From contig NZ_LR027848.1 in the NCBI RefSeq assembly GCF_900607235.1, positions 733,241 to 797,240 on the forward strand: 64,000 bases of DNA, given 5' to 3'. The DNA comes from Olivibacter jilunii. GTDB taxonomy: Bacteria; Bacteroidota; Bacteroidia; Sphingobacteriales; Sphingobacteriaceae. Under the pieces are notes generated by a model. It saw only the letters and a program-made list of their open reading frames with translations. It was not told the origin of the DNA and did not search any database. Below are positions 9,465 through 18,077 of the stretch, in pieces (the first letter of the stretch is position 1; every line of letters starts with the position of its first letter). Position numbers and translations under genes: made by a program.

Positions 9465-9669
9465 AAGGACAGCTGAGAATACCATTTTGTAAGGTAACCT
9501 TTAGGAGGGCGGTATAAAGGTCCCATAAAGAAAGATCCCGAAGCGTAAAAGTGTCGGGGATTGATTCGGTAAAAAGGTGTCCTAATTCTTGAGTTAAATC
9601 CAAGAGTATTATGTTTTTTAGATGATATTTTGGAACATGATTGATATATCCAGACCGTAATTCAGAGAG

Positions 9670-9731
9670 ACTTTTAGACTGCGAAGAATCTATTTAGCCA
9701 TCGTAAAAGCGTATCTTTGCAGTCTAAAAGT
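9670..9731. repeat. 13-bp inverted repeat bracketing a promoter
   Basis: Arms ACTTTTAGACTGC (9670-9682) and GCAGTCTAAAAGT (9719-9731) are perfect inverted repeats 36 bp apart. They enclose the -7 element TATCTTTG at 9712-9719, whose last base lies in the right arm. This could be a regulator's operator or an invertible promoter segment; sequence alone does not decide. Confidence 0.7.
9712..9719 (+). promoter_or_regulatory. -7 element for the PhnA-like gene
   Basis: TATCTTTG followed by CA is a close match to the Bacteroidota -7 element and lies 18 bp before the ATG at 9738. A -33 TTG at the right distance is not evident. Confidence 0.55.
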
Positions 9732-9737
9732 ATATAA

Positions 9738-10310
9738 ATGGTAATAAATGAAACCTTAATGGTCAGAAGCGGTGGGAGATGTGAGTTAAGTAACAAAGAA
9801 GGGGAATTGGTGGTTTATAGCATAACTCCTGATAGCTATTCGAATAATGAGCTTGTAATAGCCAAGACATTAGCGGATCAGCTGGAAGGTAAAGAAGCTT
9901 TTTCTCCCGAAGATTGGCGTTTCTTGCCGGATGTTATGTGGAGTGAGCTACCGGCCGTGCAGGTATTAGCTTGGCGGGTACTGAACCACTTGAAAGGAGA
10001 AAGCTGGGCAGCGGATGCACTTGACATTCTTTATTTGGAGCAAGAGACGCTTTCGTGGGCACAAGCTGGGTTTTTTGAAGAAGGAGAAGCTCTTAAGCCG
10101 ATGCATAAGGATGCAAATGGCAATGTGCTCCAAAATGGCGATTCCGTGGTATTGACAAAAACATTGGATGTAAAAGGAAGTTCGATCTCCGCCAAATTAG
10201 GAACTGTGGTGAAAAATATTCGTTTGGTAGAAGATAATCCCGAGCAGATAGAAGGAAGAGTAGAGGGACAGTTGATTGTGATTCTAACTAAATACCTGCG
10301 TAAACAATAA
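9738..10310 (+). CDS. PhnA/YjdM-family protein
   Basis: A 190-residue cytoplasmic protein. The last ~65 residues (DANGNVLQNGDSVVLTKTLD, then KLGTVVKNIRL and EGQLIVILTKYLRK) are the conserved PhnA/YjdM C-terminal domain. The N-terminus (RSGGRCELS) corresponds to the family's small zinc-ribbon region but keeps one cysteine only, so metal binding is doubtful. The middle (residues ~45-115) is a longer insert than in the ~110-residue E. coli protein. The family's name reflects an old link to phosphonate use; its real role is unclear. Monocistronic, with its own promoter and a strong terminator. Confidence 0.88.
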   Translation: MVINETLMVRSGGRCELSNKEGELVVYSITPDSYSNNELVIAKTLADQLEGKEAFSPEDWRFLPDVMWSELPAVQVLAWRVLNHLKGESWAADALDILYLEQETLSWAQAGFFEEGEALKPMHKDANGNVLQNGDSVVLTKTLDVKGSSISAKLGTVVKNIRLVEDNPEQIEGRVEGQLIVILTKYLRKQ

Positions 10311-10350
10311 TTAGTACCCGGAGGTGTAAACTTCATCTAACACGACCTCC

Positions 10351-10390
10351 AAATAAATTTTGCGGTGCTGTCCCCGCAAAATTTATTTTG
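10351..10390. terminator. Stem-loop terminator after the PhnA-like gene
   Basis: Perfect 15-bp arms AAATAAATTTTGCGG (10351-10365) and CCGCAAAATTTATTT (10374-10388) with an 8-nt loop. It sits between convergent genes (stops at 10310 and 10441) and may serve both strands, since each side ends in T- or A-rich sequence. Confidence 0.75.
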
Positions 10391-10440
10391 CACAAAAATA
10401 GAAGTGTTTACGCAAAACATGTAGCTAGGTTTAGGAAGGG

Positions 10441-12210
10441 CTACAACGCATTGCTAGGTTTTACGACATGGTCGTCTTTTGCCGATTCAACCAATTCTTT
10501 ATTTGAAGATTCTGCCAGTATTCGCTTCTCCAGTTGAGCGAAATTAGTGGTGCAGGAAGCGATGGCAATGGCTTGGAAACGTTCGTAACAGGCCATAGCG
10601 ATTGCCAATTCTTTGTCGTTGGGAGCTGCTTCCTTTTTATAACGAACGGCATGCAGACTGTTGGCAAGCGATTTAAATGCCTGCTTTGTGTCGTCTCCTC
10701 CGAAAACAAAACAATCAGCGAGCTGTGGCGATATAAGCTTGGTGACCTGAAGCAAAAATGGAAGCGTGCTCTGATCTACATGATAGCCAAGACAGGCATA
10801 AATCAAACCAATACAAAGTTGCTCCATGCTCTGAGAGAGAAGAAACATGGCTATGTGAGTGTCTTGACGTTGATGGATGGCAAGTTCTGCGCAGGTTAGA
10901 AAAGTATCGGCTTTATACTTTTTATAATTCCAAGCAGCTTGTGCTTTCTCTAAAGTCAGCATCCAATCAGGTTCAGGAATAGAGAATAAGGGTTGGTCTG
11001 CATTTTGGTAAAGTACCGTCCCGTGGGTAAGTGTTTGTATAAAAAAGCGATTTTTCTTTTCGAGCTCTTGACTTACCCTGGATGATGCACATAAAATTAC
11101 GGTAACCCGGATATCCGTATGGGCAATAATATGGCTTTTAGAAGTACTGCTCTTCGTACTGATGCCAAGCAGATAACAATGTTCTGTTTGCCTGATATCA
11201 AGGTTATCACATTGGTAAAAGGCTATTTTTTGTGATTCATGAGTTTCATGTCCAATAAGGACTAGCTGTTGCAGCGCTTCCTTTTTAATAAGATTCGTGC
11301 AAATAGTAGTTAAAGCCTTTGCTTGTTGTTCATTCAACTGGTTGCGTAATTGATCGGGAAGTGATAGCGTGATAGTGGGTGGGGCGTTGATTGTTGTTGC
11401 CTGTATAATGGGTTCGACCGATGCTTGCCGGATCATCGCATCGAGTTCGATCATGCAAGTATGGTAATAGTCGTTGCACCAATCTAAAACGGGAATCAGT
11501 TTGAATACCAACTGCTCGATTTCCTCTTTTTCCACTTCAAACTGTCGTTCATAACGCACGGCCGTATAAGATTGATCGATCAATTTGACTAAACGATAAT
11601 AATGGGGTTCTTCTTTGTCAAAAAGGGTCGCCAGTTCAGGGATGTACCGGGTAATTAACTTAAGATGCTCCTGTAAACTATGACAGGGGCGATCACGCTT
11701 AAAAACAGCCTTTTCAATACCCCGAAAGGTTAATTCTGTAGCTTGGTGCAACATAAACAGAGCTTGTTCAAAGTTGTTTTTGCTACGATAGAATTCCATA
11801 CCTTCTAAGAAATCACGCTGTTTAATCGCTGCTTTTTCAAAATGTTCCCGCGCCTTTGTTCGGATACTTTCCAGTTCTATTTGTGTAAGATGAGGAAGAG
11901 GTTTTTTGCCTAAACTTAGTTTCAAATGCTGCTTGCGGCATGCCAAGGTGGAGTAGAGTGTTCCGTTTTTGATTGCTGTTTTCAGTTCGCCATAAGGTAT
12001 CAACGTATAACTATGCAAGGGTGTTTCCGCTAGACAGAGTTCAGCCATTGGTTCTAAGGTTTTGGCAGGAACCTGACACTTGGAGTCAATTACAATGAGT
12101 AGGTGCTGTTTCTCTTCCCCTAAAAAAGTATAGGGGAATTCGTAAATACAGTCAACAGGAATCTTTTCAGCCAGTTTTTCCAGAATGGGTTTAATATCAT
12201 TCATGATCAA
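10441..12210 (-). CDS. Tandem nucleotidyltransferase-like/HEPN protein
   Basis: A 589-residue soluble protein that looks like an internal duplication. Each half has an alpha/beta segment resembling a minimal nucleotidyltransferase fold (residues ~15-100 and ~312-405), then a helical HEPN domain (~118-250 and ~420-555). The HEPN halves match each other: LFMLHQATELTFRGIEKA versus MFLLSQSMEQLCIGLI, and SYTAVRYERQF versus SLHAVRYKKEA. The RxxxxH ribonuclease motif keeps the arginine but I see no histidine in either copy, so RNase activity is uncertain. The nucleotidyltransferase metal-binding motif is also not evident. It diverges from an XRE gene across a palindrome-rich gap. The start may be the second ATG (12204). 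Confidence 0.82.
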   Translation of the reverse strand: MIMNDIKPILEKLAEKIPVDCIYEFPYTFLGEEKQHLLIVIDSKCQVPAKTLEPMAELCLAETPLHSYTLIPYGELKTAIKNGTLYSTLACRKQHLKLSLGKKPLPHLTQIELESIRTKAREHFEKAAIKQRDFLEGMEFYRSKNNFEQALFMLHQATELTFRGIEKAVFKRDRPCHSLQEHLKLITRYIPELATLFDKEEPHYYRLVKLIDQSYTAVRYERQFEVEKEEIEQLVFKLIPVLDWCNDYYHTCMIELDAMIRQASVEPIIQATTINAPPTITLSLPDQLRNQLNEQQAKALTTICTNLIKKEALQQLVLIGHETHESQKIAFYQCDNLDIRQTEHCYLLGISTKSSTSKSHIIAHTDIRVTVILCASSRVSQELEKKNRFFIQTLTHGTVLYQNADQPLFSIPEPDWMLTLEKAQAAWNYKKYKADTFLTCAELAIHQRQDTHIAMFLLSQSMEQLCIGLIYACLGYHVDQSTLPFLLQVTKLISPQLADCFVFGGDDTKQAFKSLANSLHAVRYKKEAAPNDKELAIAMACYERFQAIAIASCTTNFAQLEKRILAESSNKELVESAKDDHVVKPSNAL

Positions 12211-12256
12211 GGGATTTATTGTGACAACATCTAATTGCTGTGTATAAGCTCATTTT

Positions 12257-12318
12257 TGTAAAGAATTTCTTTACAAGTTTAAAGAAATAATTTCAATATT
12301 CAAATAAAATGTAAAGAA
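12257..12318. promoter_or_regulatory. Operator-like repeats between HEPN and XRE genes
   Basis: A perfect 19-bp palindrome TGTAAAGAA-T-TTCTTTACA (12257-12275) is followed by GAAATAATTTC (12284-12294) and a further exact half-site TGTAAAGAA (12310-12318), 53 bp from the first. The divergent gap is 161 bp. XRE regulators commonly bind such palindromes in their own promoter, so autoregulation with control of the HEPN gene is inferred. Confidence 0.7.
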
Positions 12319-12371
12319 ATTCTATATAAATAGAATATTTGTCGGTACAACATAAACTAAAATCTTACAAA

Positions 12372-12590
12372 ATGACTTCGTTAGGAGAATATTTAGCCAA
12401 GAAATCTGTCAATAAATCGCTTGTTGCAAGGCGTACGGGATTAAGTAAACCAAGGATTAGTGAACTGTCGCTTAACCCTACAGCAAAATTAAGGGCTGAT
12501 GAATTGGTATTGATTGCCAAAGCGATTGATGTTGATCCCTGCGAGTTATTAATAAAGCTCTATGGGCATTTGAAATTAAAAACAGAATGA
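12372..12590 (+). CDS. XRE-family HTH regulator
   Basis: A 72-residue one-domain protein beginning at the ATG at 12372 (MTSLGEYLAKKSVNKSLVAR); an upstream in-frame TTG at 12339 overlaps the likely promoter and is less plausible. The helix-turn-helix is KSLVARRTGLSKPRISELS, followed by the family's typical LRADELVLIAKAIDVDPCELL. It faces the HEPN gene across an operator-like region, so it probably represses itself and perhaps that gene. Confidence 0.85.
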   Translation: MTSLGEYLAKKSVNKSLVARRTGLSKPRISELSLNPTAKLRADELVLIAKAIDVDPCELLIKLYGHLKLKTE

Positions 12591-12659
12591 GATAAACACA
12601 TTATCGCTTACCTGTTCGGTAAAAAGCATCGTAACTTTTGCATGTAATCCAGAAATATT

Positions 12660-12890
12660 ATGATTATTTCGGAATCAAATCCAAAAATATTATGGTTATT
12701 TTGGAAAACGACCCAACAGCGGGAAATTGATTTAATAGAAGACGATTATGGCAAACTCCATGCATTTGAATTTAAACGGTCTGGCAAAAGAAAGGTACGT
12801 TTTCCTCAAACATTTACTGCAAACTATCCAGAAGCCTCCCCGCAAATTGTTAGTCCAGAAAATATGGATGAATGGCTGCTCTATATGTGA
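12660..12890 (+). pseudogene. Remnant of a DUF4143 AAA-ATPase C-terminus
   Basis: A 76-residue frame whose core (FWKTTQQREIDLIEDDYGKL, then HAFEFKRSGKRKVRFPQTF) is the C-terminal DUF4143 region of archaeal-type/Bacteroidota ATPases. In that family this segment carries the nuclease-like E-I-D ... E-F-K pattern. The ~300-residue ATPase part is missing and no remnant of it lies upstream, where the XRE gene ends at 12590. It is most simply a deletion relic, probably not translated. Confidence 0.75.
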
Positions 12891-12931
12891 ATAAGAGTCT
12901 TATGCCTTTATCGGTCTTCGTTGTTCATTCT

Positions 12932-12978
12932 GAGTAGGATCATACGAATAACCAATAACAATTAACCAATAACCAAAA
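12932..12978. repeat. AATAACC-family heptamer tract
   Basis: Successive 7-mers CGAATAA, CCAATAA, CAATTAA, CCAATAA end at the permease stop. It belongs to the same family as the tracts at 18691, 23720 and 35255. Confidence 0.6.
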
Positions 12979-15402
12979 TCATTCACTTCTCAACGAATCC
13001 ACCGGATTTGCTTTGGCTGCTCGTAATGACTGAACACCTACTGTCAAAATTGCTATTAGTAATGCGGCAACTCCCGCCAAGGGAAAAATCCAAACGGGCA
13101 TATCCATACGATAAACAAAATCGTCTAACCACAGATTCATAGTCCACCAAGCAATAGGGGCCGCAATTAAAAAGGCAATGATAACAGGTTTCACGAATTC
13201 GCGGATCACTTTAGCTGTGATATGGGCCACCGAAGCACCCAATACTTTCCGTATACCGATTTCTTTTACTTTTTGATGAATAATAATGAGTGCTAGACCA
13301 AATAAGCCCATGCACGAAAGCAAAATGGCAATTCCCGCCGAGACCGAAAAAAGCGTAGCTAGGCGTTTCTCTTTTTTATACCAACGGTCGATATTCTCAT
13401 CAATATAGCTTCCCTTAAACTCTGCGTTCGGTTCCAAGCTGGCATACGTTTTCTTGAGCATATCCATGGTAGCAACCGGGTTTTGCGTATTGACTTTTAC
13501 GAAAATATAATCTAGGGAGGGGTCGCCTTCAATAGCGATTGTGAGGGGCTCCGTTGGATTGTGCATAGAATACAGGTGAAAATCTGGAATGATGCCTATG
13601 ATATGCCAGCCATTGCGGCCCGCTGAATCGGTATTAATATTGCGCCCCAGTAATTGCCCGCTACCGAGTTGCTTGGCCATACTTTCCGTGATGATAACAG
13701 CTGCTGATGTGTCTGCTGAAAAAGCAACAGAGAAATCCCTTCCTTCCAATGGTTTAATGGACAGTGTTGTCAAAAAATCGTAATCAGCTGAAATGTAGGT
13801 TGTTTTTATATTCTTTCCTTCATGGCTGAAGCCGACCTGCGATTTAGAAGTACTTCCATCTTTGCCAACACCCAAATTAACGTCTGCACCCGTTACACTT
13901 AATACCGACGGGTTAGAAGCGAGACGCGTACGTAATTTGGCACTGATATCCCGACCGTGTGTAACGTCTTTAACGGGTATGCTAACAATGGATGCGGTAT
14001 TGTAACCAAGACTAGCCGTGCGAAGATGCTGAAATTGCAAATAGCATATAGCCGTCGCACAGATTAGTATGATAGCGGTGATAAACTGGAGCGTAATCAG
14101 AATGTTCCTGCCGATTCCTGATTTAATAATGCTGAATTTGCCTTTAAAGATGTCTGTAGTTTTAAGCTTGTTCAAGATGAAAAAGGGATATCCGGATGAT
14201 AAAAAGGAAATGAGTATCCATATGGCACATACACTTATTGCCATTTGCGGATTGTAAAGAACGGCATGATCGAGTTTAAAGAAATTATAAAGCGTCAGTA
14301 TTTTAATAAGCGCAGCTACACCTAACAAACCAATAAATAATGAGAGTCCGATCTGTATAAAATTCTCCCAAAACAATTGTCCCCATACCTGCCGGGCGGC
14401 GGCTCCTAAACACTTTCTTACACCTAGTTCTTTGCTGCGAGTGAATGATAGGCTGATTTGAATATTGATAAAGTTGAAGCAGGCAATAAATAAAATAACG
14501 ATACTCACCAACAGGAGAATATAAAGATAGGTTTTGCTGACGGTATCGCCCGAACCTATTTCCGTATTAAAGTGAAGCTTGTTTAAGGATAACAAACGCA
14601 TACCTAAATAATCGCCATTGGCATCGGCTTTGAATCCGTCTCTTTTTAAAGACTCCCCGTCTGGATGCAAATACTTTTGCACGAACAAATGCAGTTGCTT
14701 TTCCGCTTGTGCTTGACTTACGTGTGGCGCGAGGCGCACGTATACATTGTGATGCTGCTCATACCATTCTTCCTTGGTTCTGGCCCAGTTGGGATCTAGC
14801 TCTGTGCGTGCCAAGATGGGGAGCTTAAAGGTTGAATTCTGCGGAGCGTCTTCCATTACAGCGGATACGATAAGACGCTTCCAATCACCACCTATTTTAA
14901 TCTCAACTGGTTTTCCTATGGGGTCTTGTTGGCCAAATAAACTAGTTGCGGTCGTTTGATTCAACACGATAGCATCTATGTTATCCAACGGTGAGCGAGT
15001 TTGACCGTGTATAATCCGGAAGGAAAAGATGTCGAAAAAGTCAGGGTCAACTAGATTTATTCCCTGCTCGAGTGATTTGGCTCCATTACGAATTTCTCTA
15101 CCACTATTTTTAATTCGAGTTACTTTGTCGATCCCAATATTCTCCTTCTTCAGGTAGGTAGCTACCGGATAACCCATGGTAGCGCCAAGTTCCGTTCCCT
15201 TTACTAAATTATGGAATTCATAGAGCTTAAATACGCGATCTTTATACCGATGAAACTTATCAAAAGAAAATTCGTGATAAACAGCAGCCAATAATAGCAT
15301 GCTACAGATAAAGGCGATGGCCATTCCCAATATATTAATAAAGGTGTGCGCCCTATGCTTTAGCATATTGCGCCAGGCAATTTTTAGATAGTTTCTTATC
15401 AT
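12979..15402 (-). CDS. Orphan MacB/FtsX-type permease
   Basis: An 807-residue inner-membrane protein with the family's two-half layout. I choose the ATG at 15402 (MIRNYLKIAWRNMLKHRAH) because all paralogues start there; the open frame runs 32 codons further to 15498 without similarity. Signatures are SKELGVRKCLGA (after TM3) and [12 protein letters not shown]; the tail is ANPVDSLRSE. It lies 105 bp downstream of the next permease with no own sigma-54-like site, so it is inferred to be second in that transcript. No ATPase partner. Confidence 0.93.
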   Translation of the reverse strand: MIRNYLKIAWRNMLKHRAHTFINILGMAIAFICSMLLLAAVYHEFSFDKFHRYKDRVFKLYEFHNLVKGTELGATMGYPVATYLKKENIGIDKVTRIKNSGREIRNGAKSLEQGINLVDPDFFDIFSFRIIHGQTRSPLDNIDAIVLNQTTATSLFGQQDPIGKPVEIKIGGDWKRLIVSAVMEDAPQNSTFKLPILARTELDPNWARTKEEWYEQHHNVYVRLAPHVSQAQAEKQLHLFVQKYLHPDGESLKRDGFKADANGDYLGMRLLSLNKLHFNTEIGSGDTVSKTYLYILLLVSIVILFIACFNFINIQISLSFTRSKELGVRKCLGAAARQVWGQLFWENFIQIGLSLFIGLLGVAALIKILTLYNFFKLDHAVLYNPQMAISVCAIWILISFLSSGYPFFILNKLKTTDIFKGKFSIIKSGIGRNILITLQFITAIILICATAICYLQFQHLRTASLGYNTASIVSIPVKDVTHGRDISAKLRTRLASNPSVLSVTGADVNLGVGKDGSTSKSQVGFSHEGKNIKTTYISADYDFLTTLSIKPLEGRDFSVAFSADTSAAVIITESMAKQLGSGQLLGRNINTDSAGRNGWHIIGIIPDFHLYSMHNPTEPLTIAIEGDPSLDYIFVKVNTQNPVATMDMLKKTYASLEPNAEFKGSYIDENIDRWYKKEKRLATLFSVSAGIAILLSCMGLFGLALIIIHQKVKEIGIRKVLGASVAHITAKVIREFVKPVIIAFLIAAPIAWWTMNLWLDDFVYRMDMPVWIFPLAGVAALLIAILTVGVQSLRAAKANPVDSLRSE

Positions 15403-15507
15403 TTCGTTTTCCGTTACTCGTTGTTTGATCTGACGCGTCTTGGCAGATTTCAGCATCTTGATTGACAGGTCTACGAACAGCTGACAATCAAGAACCAATA
15501 ACTAAAT

Positions 15508-17889
15508 CTATTCACTTCTCAACGCATCAACCGGTTTATTAAGCGCTGTTTTAATGGTTTGCAAAGCAATTATGAATAATGTAATTCCTCCTAAAACCAA
15601 CAGGGGTATAATAAACGTACTTGCTTCCAGTTCTGTTCTTATATAATAATTTGTTAACCATTTTTTCATTAACCAATAGCTAGTTGGTACCGCTATGCAT
15701 GCCGCTAATAGAAACAGTGGATATACATCGTGGATGAACAGATAAATAATTTGTCTAACAGAGGCTCCTAAAACCTTTCGTATGCCTATTTCCTTCACCC
15801 TTTTTTGTAGATTGTGTGATACAAGCCCTACAATGCCTAATAGAACGATGATCATTGCAAGTATAGTCGCTACTGTTCCTGCATGTTTCAACTGCATTTC
15901 CGTCCTATACTGTTGTGCTAGTTTAGCATCCATAAACGTGTAATCAAACGGGGCGGTTGGTAATATTTGCTTCCAAGCAGTGGTTAAATGATTTAATGAA
16001 ACGCCGACATTTCCTGGTTTTAAGCGAATACTGAAATAGCGGTAAACATTACTGTTTTTTATGTTAAACCATAGCATTGGTCCGATGGGAAAGTGCATAG
16101 AGGTCCCATAAAAATTTTTTGTTACACCCGAGATGATAGCAGAACTTGCATCCGTAAAATAAATGGCTTGATTAACGGCATCGACAGGACTGGTATAACC
16201 AAGTGCCTTTGATAAAGCTTCATTGATTACTACACGGTCCGTAGGTTCGGACGCTTCGTTAGGGCTATAAAAATTGCCCGCAAGTAGCGGTATTTTATAG
16301 GTTTCGGCAAAATGCCGATCGGAAAAAACTAAACCGGTACTGATGGGATCGGTGCCTGTCGCGTTTTTCAGAACGTTTGTATTGCCCGAAGACATCGCCC
16401 CGGGGATATCATAAGAGATGGAAATATTTTCAACCTCGGGGAGTTTAGCGAGTTCTTGCCTTAATACTTCGGTATGTCGTAAGCCTTCTGCAGTCCAATC
16501 GCGTGGCACCTGTACCGTTAATAGATATTCTTTATCATAACCTAGGTTTTTGCTAAAGAACAAACTAACCTGTTGGGCAATAATAGCCGATGATGTCAGT
16601 GCAATCAGCGCAATAGCAAATTGAACACTGATTAACCCCCGAAGAAGAAAGGACCCATCTTTGCTTTGTGCCAGCTTACCGCGTGCTGACTGGACGGTAG
16701 GAAGCGAGGATAAACGAAGCGCCGGATAGGCTCCGGCAAATAGTCCTATTATTAAACAACTAAGGATAGCGAATATCCAAAACGACCCGGGTAAGTTGAA
16801 AAGTGAGGGGATGGATTTTCCCAATACGTTGGATATTACCTTCGACAAGAAAGGATAAAGGCATATTGATAGTAACATAGATATAACCACAGCCAATAAG
16901 GCTTCAGCAATAAATTGGGCCTGTAATTGTTTTTTGGTACCCCCAACCACTTTTCTGATGCCAATTTCTTTCAATCGGTTAGCGGAGGTATTGATGCTAA
17001 TATTAACAAAATTAATGACAGCCAAGAGCAAAATAGCAAAAGCAACGATCGAGACGGTGTACAGCAAATGCTTAATCGATCCATCACCTTTTTCCAGATG
17101 ATAGGTCTTTAAAGGCGCCAGCGAGGCTTTATAATCTTTTACGATCGCTTTAGGAGCATGTGCTTGAATGAGATCTCGTATAGGTTTCTCCAAAGAACTT
17201 GGAGAGACATTTGGTTGTAGCTCTAAATAGGAAGCTATATAAAGGCTTTGCCAATCGTCAATAGGTCGGCCAAAAAAGCTGGTTGATTGTATTGGTAGTA
17301 TTAAATCTGTCGCGGGGCCCGTCAAGTTTAAAACAGCATTTTCTCCTTTGTTTTCCAACACGCCACCAATCGTAAAAAGCTGTTCTTGATTGTTAAAGTT
17401 CCGGACAGTAAGTTGTTTACCCAGCACCTCCTCATTCCCAAACAGACACTTAGCAAAGGGTGCTGATAAAATGACCTGATTTGGTGTTTTTAATGCATGG
17501 TTTACATTGCCGCTAAGTAACTTGAAACCGAACATTTCAAATAAACTTGAATCAGCTACAATAGCGTTACTTTGAACAGGTTGGCCGTCATAGGCAATAA
17601 TAGCCGTGATGCCATCAAAGCGGAAATAGTTCTTTACTAAATGGGGATAATTCTCCTTAAGAGCCCGCGGGAGCATACCAATGGCGGAATATTCGTTAAG
17701 ATTACTTTTTAAGAGATATTGCTGATCAATATGTTTAATGTCTTGATTGACCCGAAGTTCTTGCCATACAAATGCACCGATAAGCAATGCAAAGGACAAG
17801 CCGCACGCTAAGCCCAGTATATTGATCGCTGTATTGAATTTGTGTTTTCGTAAGTTTCTCCACGCAATTTTGATATAATTTTTAAACAT
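15508..17889 (-). CDS. Orphan MacB/FtsX-type permease
   Basis: A 793-residue inner-membrane protein ([19 protein letters not shown]) with two MacB-PCD/FtsX-like halves. Signatures are [12 protein letters not shown] and [12 protein letters not shown]. The tail NKPVDALRSE is one of the more diverged in the window. It is probably first in a two-gene transcript with 12979-15402. The promoter at 17932-17947 and palindrome pair at 18010-18047 lie upstream. Substrate and energy source are unknown. Confidence 0.93.
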   Translation of the reverse strand: MFKNYIKIAWRNLRKHKFNTAINILGLACGLSFALLIGAFVWQELRVNQDIKHIDQQYLLKSNLNEYSAIGMLPRALKENYPHLVKNYFRFDGITAIIAYDGQPVQSNAIVADSSLFEMFGFKLLSGNVNHALKTPNQVILSAPFAKCLFGNEEVLGKQLTVRNFNNQEQLFTIGGVLENKGENAVLNLTGPATDLILPIQSTSFFGRPIDDWQSLYIASYLELQPNVSPSSLEKPIRDLIQAHAPKAIVKDYKASLAPLKTYHLEKGDGSIKHLLYTVSIVAFAILLLAVINFVNISINTSANRLKEIGIRKVVGGTKKQLQAQFIAEALLAVVISMLLSICLYPFLSKVISNVLGKSIPSLFNLPGSFWIFAILSCLIIGLFAGAYPALRLSSLPTVQSARGKLAQSKDGSFLLRGLISVQFAIALIALTSSAIIAQQVSLFFSKNLGYDKEYLLTVQVPRDWTAEGLRHTEVLRQELAKLPEVENISISYDIPGAMSSGNTNVLKNATGTDPISTGLVFSDRHFAETYKIPLLAGNFYSPNEASEPTDRVVINEALSKALGYTSPVDAVNQAIYFTDASSAIISGVTKNFYGTSMHFPIGPMLWFNIKNSNVYRYFSIRLKPGNVGVSLNHLTTAWKQILPTAPFDYTFMDAKLAQQYRTEMQLKHAGTVATILAMIIVLLGIVGLVSHNLQKRVKEIGIRKVLGASVRQIIYLFIHDVYPLFLLAACIAVPTSYWLMKKWLTNYYIRTELEASTFIIPLLVLGGITLFIIALQTIKTALNKPVDALRSE

Positions 17890-17931
17890 ATTGTCAATTT
17901 TTCGGCGATGTATCGGCTATTCATTGAATTG

Positions 17932-17947
17932 CTTAAAAACTTTGCCA
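17932..17947 (-). promoter_or_regulatory. Weak sigma-54-like promoter
   Basis: The minus strand reads TGGCAAAGTTTTTAAG. The -24 TGGCA is intact; the -12 half is poor (TTA instead of TTG). The gap to the palindromes is 62 bp, one helical turn more than the 50-52 bp seen at the other four, which would keep the same face of the helix. Weakest of the five. Confidence 0.4.
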
Positions 17948-18009
17948 AATCGAATGGGCATTATAAGGTCTTGATTTTTAGTGTATTTTGCTAGTGTAAG
18001 TGATGTGGC

Positions 18010-18047
18010 TGTTCGATATCGGACAGCAGAGTGTGCGATACCGTACA
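18010..18047. promoter_or_regulatory. Paired palindromic activator sites
   Basis: TGTTCGATATCGGACA (18010-18025) and TGTGCGATACCGTACA (18032-18047), 6-bp spacer, 22 bp centre to centre. Both keep the outer TGTNCG and CGNACA arms while the central bases differ from the sites at 2341, showing what is conserved. Confidence 0.72.
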
Positions 18048-18077
18048 GTGGATTAAGTTTCGTTAAAGGGAATTTGT

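Noticed and set aside
10031-10336. 101-codon minus-strand frame opposite the PhnA-like gene
   Set aside because: Antisense shadow of the well-conserved PhnA C-terminal domain; its product resembles nothing.
12339-12371. TTG start giving an 83-residue XRE protein
   Set aside because: The TTG falls in the A/T-rich probable promoter; the ATG at 12372 gives a complete HTH domain of normal length.
15403-15498. 32-residue N-terminal extension of the 12979-15402 permease
   Set aside because: All paralogues begin at the (M)xxNYxKIAWRN motif; the extension has no counterpart and reads through intergenic DNA.
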